A stretch of 64,000 nt of DNA. Source: Pseudomonadota bacterium (lineage in GTDB: Bacteria > Chloroflexota > UBA6077 > JAJPHF01). Positions 35,828 through 43,705 of this stretch are shown here, piece after piece (the first letter of the stretch is position 1; each line of letters starts with the position of its first letter). The stretch covers positions 124,001 to 188,000 of the forward strand of contig JAJPHF010000016.1 in NCBI GenBank assembly GCA_021325365.1. Direction: 5' to 3'. The notes beneath the pieces were generated by a model. The model was not told where the DNA came from and did no database searches. It saw nothing but the letters and a program-made list of their open reading frames with translations. The position numbers and the translations under genes are program-made.

Positions 35828-36139
35828 TACCGGATCCGGCCCAGCGGTTCGCCTACTGGGGCGCGCCCTCACCCCTACCCTCTCCCAAGGGGAGGGGGGT
35901 ACGGGAACTCCACCGCCGGCTTCGGTATGAGCGGGTTCCGGGGTCGGTCCGTAGCCGTGGGGCACACTTGCGCGCCATCCTTGACCAGATGCCGAGGCGT
36001 GGTCGGTATTGGGCGCGCGTCGGCGAAGCGGTGGGGCACGGACCGGTGGGCAGCGTGGGCAGTCGGGTACCGCGTGGAGCGCGGGGCCAAGCCCGCAGCG
36101 GTTTGCGGGATGATCCAGCCGGGCAGCAGGGACACCGCG
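35828..36139. other. 312-base gap with palindromic repeat
   Basis: Between convergent genes. The left end holds the CCCTCACC palindrome (35853-35893). The rest shows only a 74-codon frame at 35927 without ribosome site or recognisable content. Confidence 0.5.
35853..35893. repeat. CCCTCACC palindromic repeat, copy 2
   Basis: CTACTGGGGCGCGCCCTCAC then CCCTCTCCCAAGGGGAGGGG; close copy of 24466-24507, with similarity also in the 15 bases before it. Confidence 0.8.
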
Positions 36140-36712
36140 CTAGGCGCGTAGCTCGCGCGTGCGCGCCGCCGAGCGGGCGTCGGGCGGCGGGGCGATCTGG
36201 CCGGCGGCGGTGGCCGTGGGCACGGCCTGCGGCGGCGCGCCGCTGCCCGACATCGAGGGCGTGGGCACCGCCACCTGACCGCAGTAGGGACAGTTGCGCC
36301 AACGCAGGAGCAGCGGGCGCTCGCAGCGCACGCAGAGCCGCTTGAGCCGCGTCTGGCACCAGGGGCAGAAGATGTAGTCCGGCTCGGCGTGCTGCTTGCA
36401 GGCCGGGCAGGCCGACTGCACCTGGATCTCCTGCAGCATGGCCTCCTCGGCGAGCGACTCCTCGTATAGCTCCGCGAGCGTGCGCGGCGGGCGCAGGATG
36501 AAGTAGATCAACAGGCCGGGCAAGCTGAATACCGTGACGAGCAGCGTGGCAGCCATTTGCAGCAGGAAATCGTTGGTGCGAGAACGAATGTCGCGGAACG
36601 TCCACCAGATAGCCGCGATCCACAGGGCCACGAAGTAGGCGGCGAGCACGGTGGCGGTGATCCGGACCACGCGCTCGACGGTCGCCAGAAGCTCTTCGCT
36701 GATGCCGGGCAT
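36140..36712 (-). CDS. membrane protein with two zinc ribbons
   Basis: A 190-residue protein. Two membrane helices (about residues 20-38 and 52-73) are followed by a double zinc ribbon: CPAC with CPWC, then CVRC with CPYC, about residues 102-147. The tail is rich in Pro and Ala. Such double ribbons (DZANK-like) usually mediate protein contacts. Start ATG 36712. It stands alone and I cannot assign a role. Confidence 0.7.
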   Translation of the reverse strand: MPGISEELLATVERVVRITATVLAAYFVALWIAAIWWTFRDIRSRTNDFLLQMAATLLVTVFSLPGLLIYFILRPPRTLAELYEESLAEEAMLQEIQVQSACPACKQHAEPDYIFCPWCQTRLKRLCVRCERPLLLRWRNCPYCGQVAVPTPSMSGSGAPPQAVPTATAAGQIAPPPDARSAARTRELRA

Positions 36713-36907
36713 GCCATTTCTCCCACAGCGGGGGTCGGCAGCGCGGGTCAGGCGAGGCGACTAGTGGCGAGCCGCCGCGTCGCGCGCTACCTCGCTCGGG
36801 ACCAATACTACGCAAGCGCCGTGCCAAGCGAGCGGCCAGGCCCTTGCTGCCCGCTTCAGCATAGCACCGCGCCCCTTACCGCTACCAAGTTACCCGACGG
36901 GGCGCGC

Positions 36908-37798
36908 TCAGGCGGCGCCCCGCGCGCGCTCCAGCGCGCGGCTCAGCGCGCGCTCGGCGAAGACGCCGGTCAGGTAGGTCCGGTATTCGCCCGAGGCATA
37001 CACGTCGTCGAGCGGCTCGACGCCGGCCGCGGCGCGCGCCGCGGCCTCGTGCAGGCGCTCCGCCGACGGCTCTTGGCCGATCAGTGCCGCCTCGCAGTCG
37101 CGCGCGCGGTAGGCGACCTCGCCCACGCCCGTCACGCCCACGCGCGCGGTCGCCACACGACCGTCCTCGCCCAGGCCCACGCACGCGGCAATCCCGACCA
37201 CGGCATAGCCGCTGGCGGGATTGCGGAACTTGGCGTAGGCCGCGCCGGTCCGCGCCGGCAGGGCGGGCAAGTGGACGCGCGTCAGCAGCTCGCCGGGCGC
37301 GAGCGCCGTGGTATAGGCGCCGCGGAAGAACTCGGCCGCGTCGAGGCGACGGGTGGCGCCGCCCCGGCTCGCCGCCTCCAGCCGGGCGTCCAGCGCGAGC
37401 ACGACCGCCGGCAGGTCGCCGGCCGGGTCGGCGTGCGCCAGGCTGCCGCCGAGCGTGCCGCAATTGCGCACCTGCAGGTCGCCGATCGCGCCCGCGACCT
37501 CGCAGAGCACGGGATAGCGCTCGCTGAGCAAGGGATGGCTGGCCAGGGCGTGGTACGTGGTGAGCGCGCCGACGGTAACCTCCGCGCCGCTGTCGCCTGC
37601 CGCGCCGACGCCGCCGAGCGCGCCGCGCAGGTGGCGCAGGTCGACCAGCCGCCGCGGCGCGGCCAGCCGCAGCTTCATCAGGGGCAGCAGGCTGTGGCCT
37701 CCTGCCAGGGCTCGCGTCTCGTCGGGGTCTTCGGCCAGCAGGGCCAGCGCCTCGTCCAGGGTGGCGGGCGCCACGTATTCGAACGCACGCGGAAACAT
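36908..37798 (-). CDS. coxM: molybdenum hydroxylase FAD-binding subunit (CoxM-like)
   Basis: A 296-residue FAD subunit of a xanthine dehydrogenase/CO dehydrogenase-type enzyme. RALAGGHSLLPLMKLRLA and TLGGSLAHADPAGDLPAV are the two FAD-contacting motifs, and the C-terminal domain contains the usual GVTGVGEVAYRA. ATG 37798 follows GGGGAGGGG, 11 bases after the CoxS stop. It passes electrons from the iron-sulfur subunit to an acceptor. It is the last gene of the operon L-S-M. Confidence 0.88.
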   Translation of the reverse strand: MFPRAFEYVAPATLDEALALLAEDPDETRALAGGHSLLPLMKLRLAAPRRLVDLRHLRGALGGVGAAGDSGAEVTVGALTTYHALASHPLLSERYPVLCEVAGAIGDLQVRNCGTLGGSLAHADPAGDLPAVVLALDARLEAASRGGATRRLDAAEFFRGAYTTALAPGELLTRVHLPALPARTGAAYAKFRNPASGYAVVGIAACVGLGEDGRVATARVGVTGVGEVAYRARDCEAALIGQEPSAERLHEAAARAAAGVEPLDDVYASGEYRTYLTGVFAERALSRALERARGAA

Positions 37799-37809
37799 CG
37801 GCCCCTCCC

Positions 37810-38412
37810 CTACTTGGCCGGCGCCGTGCGGGCGCGAAGCTGCTCCGCCGCCTGCTGGACGGCCGCCACGATGTGCTGGTAGCCGGTGCAGCGGCAGAGC
37901 ACGCCCTCCAGGCCGTGCCGGATCTCCTCCTCGGAGGGCTGCGGCTGCTGGCGCAAGAGGTCGTAGGCGGCCATGATCATCCCCGGCGTGCAGTAGCCGC
38001 ACTGGAGGCCGTGCTGGTCCCAGAAGGCTTGCTGGAGGGGGTGTAGACCCCTCTCCCCCCTGCCCCCCTCTCCCCCCTGGGGGGAAAGGGGGGAGGACGA
38101 GGCGGGCGCGGGCTGCGGGGACGCCCCCGCCCCCTCTTGGGGGGAGGGGGTTGGGGGAGGGGGCCCCAGCTCCGCTAGTCCCTCGATGGTGGTGATCTCG
38201 CAGCCGTCAGTCTGGACGGCCAGCACGGTGCAGGACTTGACGGCGGCGCCGTCCACGAGGACCGTGCAGGCGCCGCACTGGCTGGTGTCGCAGCCCACGT
38301 GCGTGCCGGTGAGGCCCAGCACGTCGCGCAGGTAGTGGACGAGCAACAGGCGCGGCTCGACCTCGTGGGCTTGCGCCGCGCCGTTGACCGTGACGCGAAT
38401 CGGCAGCTTCAC
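37810..38412 (-). CDS. coxS: molybdenum hydroxylase 2Fe-2S subunit with repeat-encoded insertion (CoxS-like)
   Basis: A 200-residue subunit; the family is usually about 160. The plant-type cluster uses Cys41, 46, 49 and 61 ([12 protein letters not shown]), and the second cluster Cys138, 141, 173 and 175 ([14 protein letters not shown]). Between EGLAELG and LHPLQQAF, where relatives have one to a few residues, lie 39 extra residues (84-122) rich in Pro, Gly and Ser, encoded by palindromic GC repeats. The reading frame is kept and all cluster ligands are intact. GTG 38412 overlaps the CoxL stop by one base (TAGTG) and follows GGAGGGG. Confidence 0.88.
   Translation of the reverse strand: MKLPIRVTVNGAAQAHEVEPRLLLVHYLRDVLGLTGTHVGCDTSQCGACTVLVDGAAVKSCTVLAVQTDGCEITTIEGLAELGPPPPTPSPQEGAGASPQPAPASSSPLSPQGGEGGRGERGLHPLQQAFWDQHGLQCGYCTPGMIMAAYDLLRQQPQPSEEEIRHGLEGVLCRCTGYQHIVAAVQQAAEQLRARTAPAK
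38047..38163. repeat. palindromic repeat inserted in coxS
   Basis: 117 bases made of two GC palindromes (CCCCCCTGGGGGG near 38080; CCCCCTCTTGGGGGG near 38135). They resemble the CTCTCCC...GGGGAG core of the elements at 24466, 35853, 52305 and 52422, and add 39 codons in frame. Confidence 0.75.
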
Positions 38413-40823
38413 TAGCGCCCCTCCTGCCCGGGCGGCACGTGGCTGGGCTCCGCCGTGCCCGGCGCCTCCTCGGCGGCCGCCACGACAGCAGCGTCCTGCC
38501 CCGCCGCCGACCGCCCCCGGATCGCTCGCCAGATGCGCTCCGGTTTCAGCGGCATGTCGATGTGCGTGACGCCGAAGGGGAGCAAGGCGTCGAGCACGGC
38601 GTTGACCACGGCCGGGGTGCTGCCGATGGTGCCGGCCTCGCCGATGCCCTTCGCGCCCAGCGGGTTCGTCGTCCCCGGCGTCTCCGTGCGGTCCAGCTCG
38701 AAGTGCGGCACCTTGTCGGCGGTCGGCAGCGCGTAGTCCATCAGCGACGCGGTCTGTAGCTGCCCCTCGTCGTCGTAGACGATCTCCTCGTACAGCGCCT
38801 GGCCGATGCCCTGGGCGATGCCGCCGTGGATCTGGCCGGCCGCGAGGAGCGGGTTGATGATGCGGCCCGCGTCGTCGACGGCGACGAAGCGCAGGATCTG
38901 CACCGCGCCGCTGCGCGGGTCGACCTCGACCACGCAGACGTGCGTGCCGAACGGATAGGTCATGTTCGGCGGGTCGAAGAACATCGTCGCTTCCAGGCCC
39001 GGCTCGATCTCGGGCGGCAGCATGAACGCGGCGTAGGCGGCGTTGGCGATCTGCTGGAAGGTGACCGCCTTGCCGGGCTGGCCGCGCACCAGCGCCTGGC
39101 CGTCGCGGTACTCCAGGTCCGCGGGCGCCGCCTCCAGCAGCGCCGCCGCGACTTGCAGCGCCTTCTCGCGCACCCGCGCCGCGGCGCCCGCGATCGCGCC
39201 GCCAGCGACGGGCATGCTGCGGCTGCCGAACGTGCCGATGCCCGTCACGCCGACGGCGGTGTCGCCGGTCAGCACGCGCACGCTCTCGAAGGGCACGCCC
39301 AGCTCGCCGGCCACGATCTGCGCGAAGCTCGTCTCGTGGCCCTGCCCCTGGGAGGGCGCGCCCGAGATCACCGTCACCGTGCCATCCGGCTCGGCGCGCA
39401 CGACGGCGGCCTCCCACACGGGCGCCCCGAAGCCGCGGGACGGCCCGACGCCCGTCAGCTCGACGTAGCTGCCGAGGCCGATGCCCAGGTAGCGGCCCTG
39501 CTCGCGCAGCCGGCGCTGCTCGGCGCGTAGCTGCTCATAGCCCACGGCCTGCAAGGCCTTGTCGAGCGCGGCGGGGTAGTTGCCGCTATCGTAGACGCTG
39601 CCGACGACCGAGGTGTACGGGAACTGGCCCGGCTGCACGAAGTTGCGCCGCCGCACGTCGGCCGGGTCAAGCCCTAGCTCGGCGGCGATGCGGTCCATCA
39701 GCCGCTCCAGCAGGAACGTCGCCTCGGGCCGCCCGGCGCCGCGATGCGCATCCGTCGGCGCACAGTGCGTGAACACCTCCGTCAGCTCGGACGCGACTAC
39801 CGGGATGTCGTAGGGGCCGACGAGCATGTTGATCGTCAGGACCGGAATCAGCGCCGTGAACAGCAAGAGGTGGGCGCCCAGGTCGCCGACGACGCGGGCG
39901 CGCAGGCCGAGGATCTTGCCGTCCGCGGCCACCGCCGCCTCGATCTCGTCGATCTGGCCGCGGCCGTGCGAGAGTGTCAGCAGGCTCTCGCGCCGCTCCT
40001 CCACCCACTTCACCGGCCGCCCGAGGCGCTTGGCGGCCCAGGCCGTCAGCACCTCCTCGGGATAGACGTTCAGCTTCGAGCCGAAGCCACCGCCCACGTC
40101 GGGCGCGATCACCCGCACACGGCTCTCGGCCATGCCGAGCAGCTTGGCCACCTCGCTGCGGAGGGTGTGCGGCACCTGGTTGGACGACCAGAGCGTCAGC
40201 GTGTCGTCGTAGCGCCGATACTCCGCAAGCGCGGCGCGGGGCTCCATCGGCAGCGAGTTCACGCGCTGGTTGAAGATGTCCAGGCGCACCACCCGCGCCG
40301 CCTGGCGCCGCGCCTCGTCCCAGTCGCCCTGGTTCCGCTCCATCTTCAGGTACACGTTGCCGGGGAAGTCGTCGTGGACGAGCGGCGCGCCCTCGGCCAG
40401 CGCGGCCTGCATCGACGCCGCGGCCGGCAGCGGCTCGTACTCGACCTCCACCAGGTCGGCGGCGTCGCGCGCCACGTAGCGGTCGTCGGCGAGCACCATC
40501 GCCACGGCCTCGCCGACGAAGCGGACCTTGTCGTGGGCGAGGACCGGGTGTGGCGGCGGCGGCTTCTGCGGGTTCAGGGCGGCGTGGGTGGTGAGGACGA
40601 GGTCGCAGTCGGCGTGCCTGAAGGCGGCAACGACGCCGGGCTGCTGGAGCGCCGCGCTCGTGTCGATGCGGCCCAGCCGGGCGTGCGCGTGCGGGCTGCG
40701 CACGAACGCCATGTACAGCGTGCCGGGCAGGCGCACGTCGTCGACGTACTGGCCCTGCCCCGTGACCAGCCGCGGGTCCTCGCGGCGCTTGATGCTGGCT
40801 CCGACCGTGCGCGAGAGCACCAT
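38412..40823 (-). CDS. molybdenum hydroxylase large subunit (CoxL-like, not form I)
   Basis: An 803-residue molybdopterin subunit of the xanthine oxidase family. [44 protein letters not shown] and [16 protein letters not shown] (with the catalytic Glu) are visible. True aerobic CO dehydrogenase has AYxCSFR at the active-site loop; here the loop reads [11 protein letters not shown], so the Cu-binding Cys is absent and the protein belongs to the form II or general hydroxylase group. ATG 40823 leads the operon L-S-M. Hydroxylation of an aldehyde or N-heterocycle is more likely than CO oxidation. Confidence 0.88.
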   Translation of the reverse strand: MVLSRTVGASIKRREDPRLVTGQGQYVDDVRLPGTLYMAFVRSPHAHARLGRIDTSAALQQPGVVAAFRHADCDLVLTTHAALNPQKPPPPHPVLAHDKVRFVGEAVAMVLADDRYVARDAADLVEVEYEPLPAAASMQAALAEGAPLVHDDFPGNVYLKMERNQGDWDEARRQAARVVRLDIFNQRVNSLPMEPRAALAEYRRYDDTLTLWSSNQVPHTLRSEVAKLLGMAESRVRVIAPDVGGGFGSKLNVYPEEVLTAWAAKRLGRPVKWVEERRESLLTLSHGRGQIDEIEAAVAADGKILGLRARVVGDLGAHLLLFTALIPVLTINMLVGPYDIPVVASELTEVFTHCAPTDAHRGAGRPEATFLLERLMDRIAAELGLDPADVRRRNFVQPGQFPYTSVVGSVYDSGNYPAALDKALQAVGYEQLRAEQRRLREQGRYLGIGLGSYVELTGVGPSRGFGAPVWEAAVVRAEPDGTVTVISGAPSQGQGHETSFAQIVAGELGVPFESVRVLTGDTAVGVTGIGTFGSRSMPVAGGAIAGAAARVREKALQVAAALLEAAPADLEYRDGQALVRGQPGKAVTFQQIANAAYAAFMLPPEIEPGLEATMFFDPPNMTYPFGTHVCVVEVDPRSGAVQILRFVAVDDAGRIINPLLAAGQIHGGIAQGIGQALYEEIVYDDEGQLQTASLMDYALPTADKVPHFELDRTETPGTTNPLGAKGIGEAGTIGSTPAVVNAVLDALLPFGVTHIDMPLKPERIWRAIRGRSAAGQDAAVVAAAEEAPGTAEPSHVPPGQEGR

Positions 40824-40900
40824 GCTGAGCCCTCCTCTAGCGGCAAGTCGCGGACGACCAGGCCGGCGCGCGGCCGATTATAGCACCGCTCACTCAGCCC

Positions 40901-41344
40901 TTAGGGAAGCGATAGGGCGTCTGCCTCGTCCGGATCCAGGAGCAACACACGATCGGTTCGCTCCTCGACAACCAAGGCAAAGTGCCGCAGGACGTCACGG
41001 CCGAGCAACGAGGGAAGGCTTAGAAGAGCTTGCTGTTGGCGCCGCGAGCGCGGCGCGAGCAGGCGTAGCACGGTCGAGATCGGCCGGTCGCCGAGCCGGA
41101 GTCTCGCTTCGAGGCGGGTAGTGGCGATGCGGCCGCCGATGCCGACGGTACGTGGACCGGTCGGCAGCAATCTCGTGTCGATGCGAAGCCACAATGCATC
41201 CACCGGCCCCAGGATCGTGGACTCGGCGCCCGTATCGATCAGGAACTCGACTTCACCTACTGGACCGCGCGTCGCGAGTTCCAGTCTCGCGGTGACGAAT
41301 GGACGCCGTCGTCCAGGAGGGCCCTCGAAGTAGCCGCGGATCAT
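40901..41344 (-). CDS. retropepsin-like aspartic protease (clan AA)
   Basis: A 147-residue single-domain aspartyl protease. LIDTGAESTILG is the catalytic DTGA motif with the hydrophobic-hydrophobic-Gly follow-up in SLLGRDVLRHFAL, so a homodimer would form the active site as in retroviral protease. No membrane segment or signal is seen. Its ATG overlaps the stop of the upstream small gene (ATGA), giving a tightly coupled pair. Bacterial free-standing retropepsins of this kind have few known substrates; the neighbour is the obvious candidate partner. Confidence 0.75.
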   Translation of the reverse strand: MIRGYFEGPPGRRRPFVTARLELATRGPVGEVEFLIDTGAESTILGPVDALWLRIDTRLLPTGPRTVGIGGRIATTRLEARLRLGDRPISTVLRLLAPRSRRQQQALLSLPSLLGRDVLRHFALVVEERTDRVLLLDPDEADALSLP

Positions 41345-41604
41345 CCGGTCGATAGAGCAGGCACGATGAGCAGATCCTCACTAGTGGACAGCCACTTGCG
41401 ATAGACCCTGCCTGGGTCCAGCCCCTTGCGCTCAAGTTGCTCTACAAGCTCGCGAGGGTCTTTCGCCGCGCCTACAACCTGCTGGTTGTAGACGGCGACG
41501 CAGTGATCGGGATACTTCGCAAGAAGCTCGTCCCAGTGCTTCCCCACGTAGTGTGCGTCGGCCTCGAAGCGAGCGAGGTCCGCTTGAATCTCGACCTTGT
41601 TCAC
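41341..41604 (-). CDS. small DUF5678-like protein, partner of retropepsin
   Basis: An 87-residue protein with the core YVGKHWDELLAKYPDHCVAVYNQQVVGAAKDPRELVEQL, which looks like the DUF5678 fold (GKWVA...Y.G..VA...D...L). The C terminus reads VYRKWLSTSEDLLIVP. GTG 41604 lies seven bases after AGGAG. It is the first gene of a two-gene unit with the protease at 40901, with a four-base overlap. The arrangement, a small protein before an enzyme with coupled translation, recalls toxin-antitoxin operons, but no toxicity is implied by the families. Function unknown. Confidence 0.65.
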   Translation of the reverse strand: MNKVEIQADLARFEADAHYVGKHWDELLAKYPDHCVAVYNQQVVGAAKDPRELVEQLERKGLDPGRVYRKWLSTSEDLLIVPALSTG

Positions 41605-41656
41605 GACACGTCTCCTGGTCGGACCTGGGAGCAGTATAGCCCGCCCGGCGCTGCTA

Positions 41657-42460
41657 TCAGGCCGGGACGGCGATGGACATGGGCGCGATCTCGCCGCGGT
41701 CGATGGCCGCCAGGCGCTCCTCCGAGAGCGGGTTGCGCCAGATCTCGTTGCGGAGGCGCAGGTGCTGCGCCATGTAGGCGGCCAGCAGCGCTTCGGCCCG
41801 CTCTAGCGTCGCCTCGTCCTGCACCCATTCGCGGGCGAAGGCGCGCACGCGGCCCGGGCCGTGGCCCAGCTCGTCGCGCACGATGGCCCGCATCGCCGCG
41901 GCGAGCCGCTCGCGGAACTCGTCGCCGGCTAGCTCGCTCGCCGCGACGAACGCGCCGCCCCCCCCGCCCTCACTCAGCCGCAAGACAGCGTGCGCGAACT
42001 CCGCGCCGTGCGTCGCGTGCGCCTCGCGGATGAACTCCACCATGCGCGTCGCCTCGGGGAGCGCCGGGTGCCGCAGGTGCTCCTCGGGCAGCGCCGGATC
42101 GTAGACCGCGTACACCTGGTACTGCGTGGCCTCGGCGCGCGTCAGCTGGCGGCCGACCACCCACTCGGCCAGGTCGGCGAGCAGCGCGTAGTGCTTCACC
42201 TCGTCGGCGATCTGCTCCAGGAAGTCCACGAAGCGATGGCGGTCGACGCTGTCCTCGAGCTGCTCGTTCATCAGCACAGCGCGGTGTAGCCACTGGCTGG
42301 TCTGCAGCTCACGGCCCATCTGGCGCAGCAGCACGTCGAAGTGCTCCTCCGGCGTGTGCTCCCGGGCGAAATAGGCGCGGACCACCTCGGCCTCGCCGGC
42401 GGCGTAGCGCCCGATGACGGCGAGCAGGCGGCTTTCGGCGCGCTCGGCCAGACTCTCCAT
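41657..42460 (-). CDS. ferritin-like di-iron protein
   Basis: A 267-residue, mostly helical protein. It has two ExxH motifs, one at Glu87-His90 in ADEVKHYALL and one in RDELGHGPGR, plus earlier Glu residues (GEAEVV, REHTPEEH), the pattern of a four-helix di-iron site. ATG 42460 has GGAAGGGAG upstream; an in-frame start 21 bases earlier would include it. It is divergent from the ECF sigma operon at 42555 with 94 bases between. Relatives include ribonucleotide reductase R2-like oxidases and phenylacetyl-CoA oxygenase-type subunits; I cannot pick one. Confidence 0.6.
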   Translation of the reverse strand: MESLAERAESRLLAVIGRYAAGEAEVVRAYFAREHTPEEHFDVLLRQMGRELQTSQWLHRAVLMNEQLEDSVDRHRFVDFLEQIADEVKHYALLADLAEWVVGRQLTRAEATQYQVYAVYDPALPEEHLRHPALPEATRMVEFIREAHATHGAEFAHAVLRLSEGGGGGAFVAASELAGDEFRERLAAAMRAIVRDELGHGPGRVRAFAREWVQDEATLERAEALLAAYMAQHLRLRNEIWRNPLSEERLAAIDRGEIAPMSIAVPA

Positions 42461-42554
42461 GGCGGCTCCCTTCCTGGTCACTATTTTGCTGCGCCCATTG
42501 TAAGACGATGGGCGGTCCAGGCGTATCTATACCAGAGCGAGGGGAGGGGCGCCG

Positions 42555-43157
42555 ATGGCCGTGGCCGTAGAGCCCGAGACGAATGCCGACGCGCGCGCGG
42601 TGGCCCGCTGCCGCGCCGGCCAGGCCGAGGCGTTCGCCGAGGTGGTCGAGCGCCACCAGGCGGCGGTCTACGCCACGGCGCTGCGCCTGATCGGCGACCG
42701 CGAGGCGGCGCTGGAGGTCGCCAACGGCGCGTTCTACAAAGCGTATCGCGCTCTGGGAAGCGTCGACACGAGCCGCCCGCTGCGGCCGTGGCTGCTGCGC
42801 ATCGCCAGCAACGAGGCGCTGAGCTACCTGCGCGAGCGGGGCCGCGCGGCCCGCCAGACGGTGAGCGGCGCGGCCGGCGAGGCCGCGCTGGCAACGCTGC
42901 CCGCCGACGAGGCGCCGCCGGAAGGGGTCGCGCTTGCCCGCGAGCGGCGCGCGGCCGTCCACCGGGCGCTCGCCGCGCTGCCGGAGCAGTACCGACTCGT
43001 CACGGTGCTGCGTTACCTGCACGACCTGTCGTATGCCGAGATCGCGGCGCAGACCGGCCTGCCCAGCGGCACGGTGGGGGTGTACCTGTTGCGCGCCCGC
43101 GAGCAGCTTCGCGGCCGGCTGGCCGCCGAGGGGGTGACCGCCGATGCGCTGTCCTGA
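42555..43157 (+). CDS. ECF-type RNA polymerase sigma factor
   Basis: A 200-residue group 4 sigma factor. Region 2 runs from FAEVVERHQAAVYATALRL to RPWLLRIASNEALSYLRER, and region 4 is LPEQYRLVTVLRYLHDLSYAEIAAQTGLPSGTVGVYLLRAREQL. The region 2 core has NGAFYKAYRAL where many have DVFLRAYR. ATG 42555 follows GAGGGGAGGGG. It overlaps the anti-sigma gene by 14 bases, so the two are co-translated. The likely regulon includes the operon itself and the membrane protein at 43706. Confidence 0.88.
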   Translation: MAVAVEPETNADARAVARCRAGQAEAFAEVVERHQAAVYATALRLIGDREAALEVANGAFYKAYRALGSVDTSRPLRPWLLRIASNEALSYLRERGRAARQTVSGAAGEAALATLPADEAPPEGVALARERRAAVHRALAALPEQYRLVTVLRYLHDLSYAEIAAQTGLPSGTVGVYLLRAREQLRGRLAAEGVTADALS

Positions 43158-43686
43158 CGACGCGCTACTGGATCGCTGGCTGGACGAGGCGCTGGCCGCC
43201 GACGAGGCCGCGGCGGTGGCCGCGCACGCGGCATCCTGCCCCGCCTGCGCGCGGCGACGCGAGGCCCGCCGGGCCGAGGAGCGGGCGTGGCGCGCGGCGC
43301 TCGCGCTCGACGGCGCCGAGCTGGCCTTCCTGGCGCGCGCGGACCTGGCGGGATCTTGGCGGGCAGCGCACACGTCCGCCCGGCCAGCGTCCTGGTGGCC
43401 GACGCTCGTCGTGCTGGGCCTGGCCGGCGCCTACGCCGCCTGGCTCGTCGCGCTGCCGGCGCTGGAGCTGCTGGTCGTCCTGGCGAACCGCCTGGGGCTG
43501 GCGGGGCTCGCCCTCGCCTGGCTGCTCGCCCAGGCCTGGTATCTGGGAGCGGCGCTGCTCGCCGCGCTGGCCGCGCCGCCCCTGATCGATCCGCCGCTCG
43601 TCGCGGCCGGGCTGGCCGCCGCCCTGGTGCTCGTGCTGAGTCGCCCGTGGCAGCCGACGCTCCCGCGCCGTGCCGAGATCGAGTAA
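43144..43686 (+). CDS. anti-sigma factor with zinc-finger (zf-HC2) and membrane helices
   Basis: A 180-residue protein. HAASCPAC near residue 28 is the zinc anti-sigma motif HxxxCxxC, in the ASD fold that binds region 2 and 4 of the sigma factor. About three hydrophobic segments follow between residues 82 and 165, so the sensor part is in the membrane. It overlaps the sigma gene and is followed after 19 bases by the polymer-forming protein gene. A signal at the envelope would release the sigma factor; the signal is unknown. Confidence 0.82.
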   Translation: MRCPDDALLDRWLDEALAADEAAAVAAHAASCPACARRREARRAEERAWRAALALDGAELAFLARADLAGSWRAAHTSARPASWWPTLVVLGLAGAYAAWLVALPALELLVVLANRLGLAGLALAWLLAQAWYLGAALLAALAAPPLIDPPLVAAGLAAALVLVLSRPWQPTLPRRAEIE

Positions 43687-43705
43687 CTCGCGAGAGGAGC
43701 ACTTC

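Noticed and set aside
35927..36151. 74-codon frame after the HtrA gene
   Set aside because: No ribosome site or recognisable content; it overlaps the end of the convergent zinc-ribbon gene.
36908..40823. Aerobic CO dehydrogenase
   Set aside because: The large subunit lacks the AYxCSFR loop with the Cu-binding Cys, so the label is not supported.
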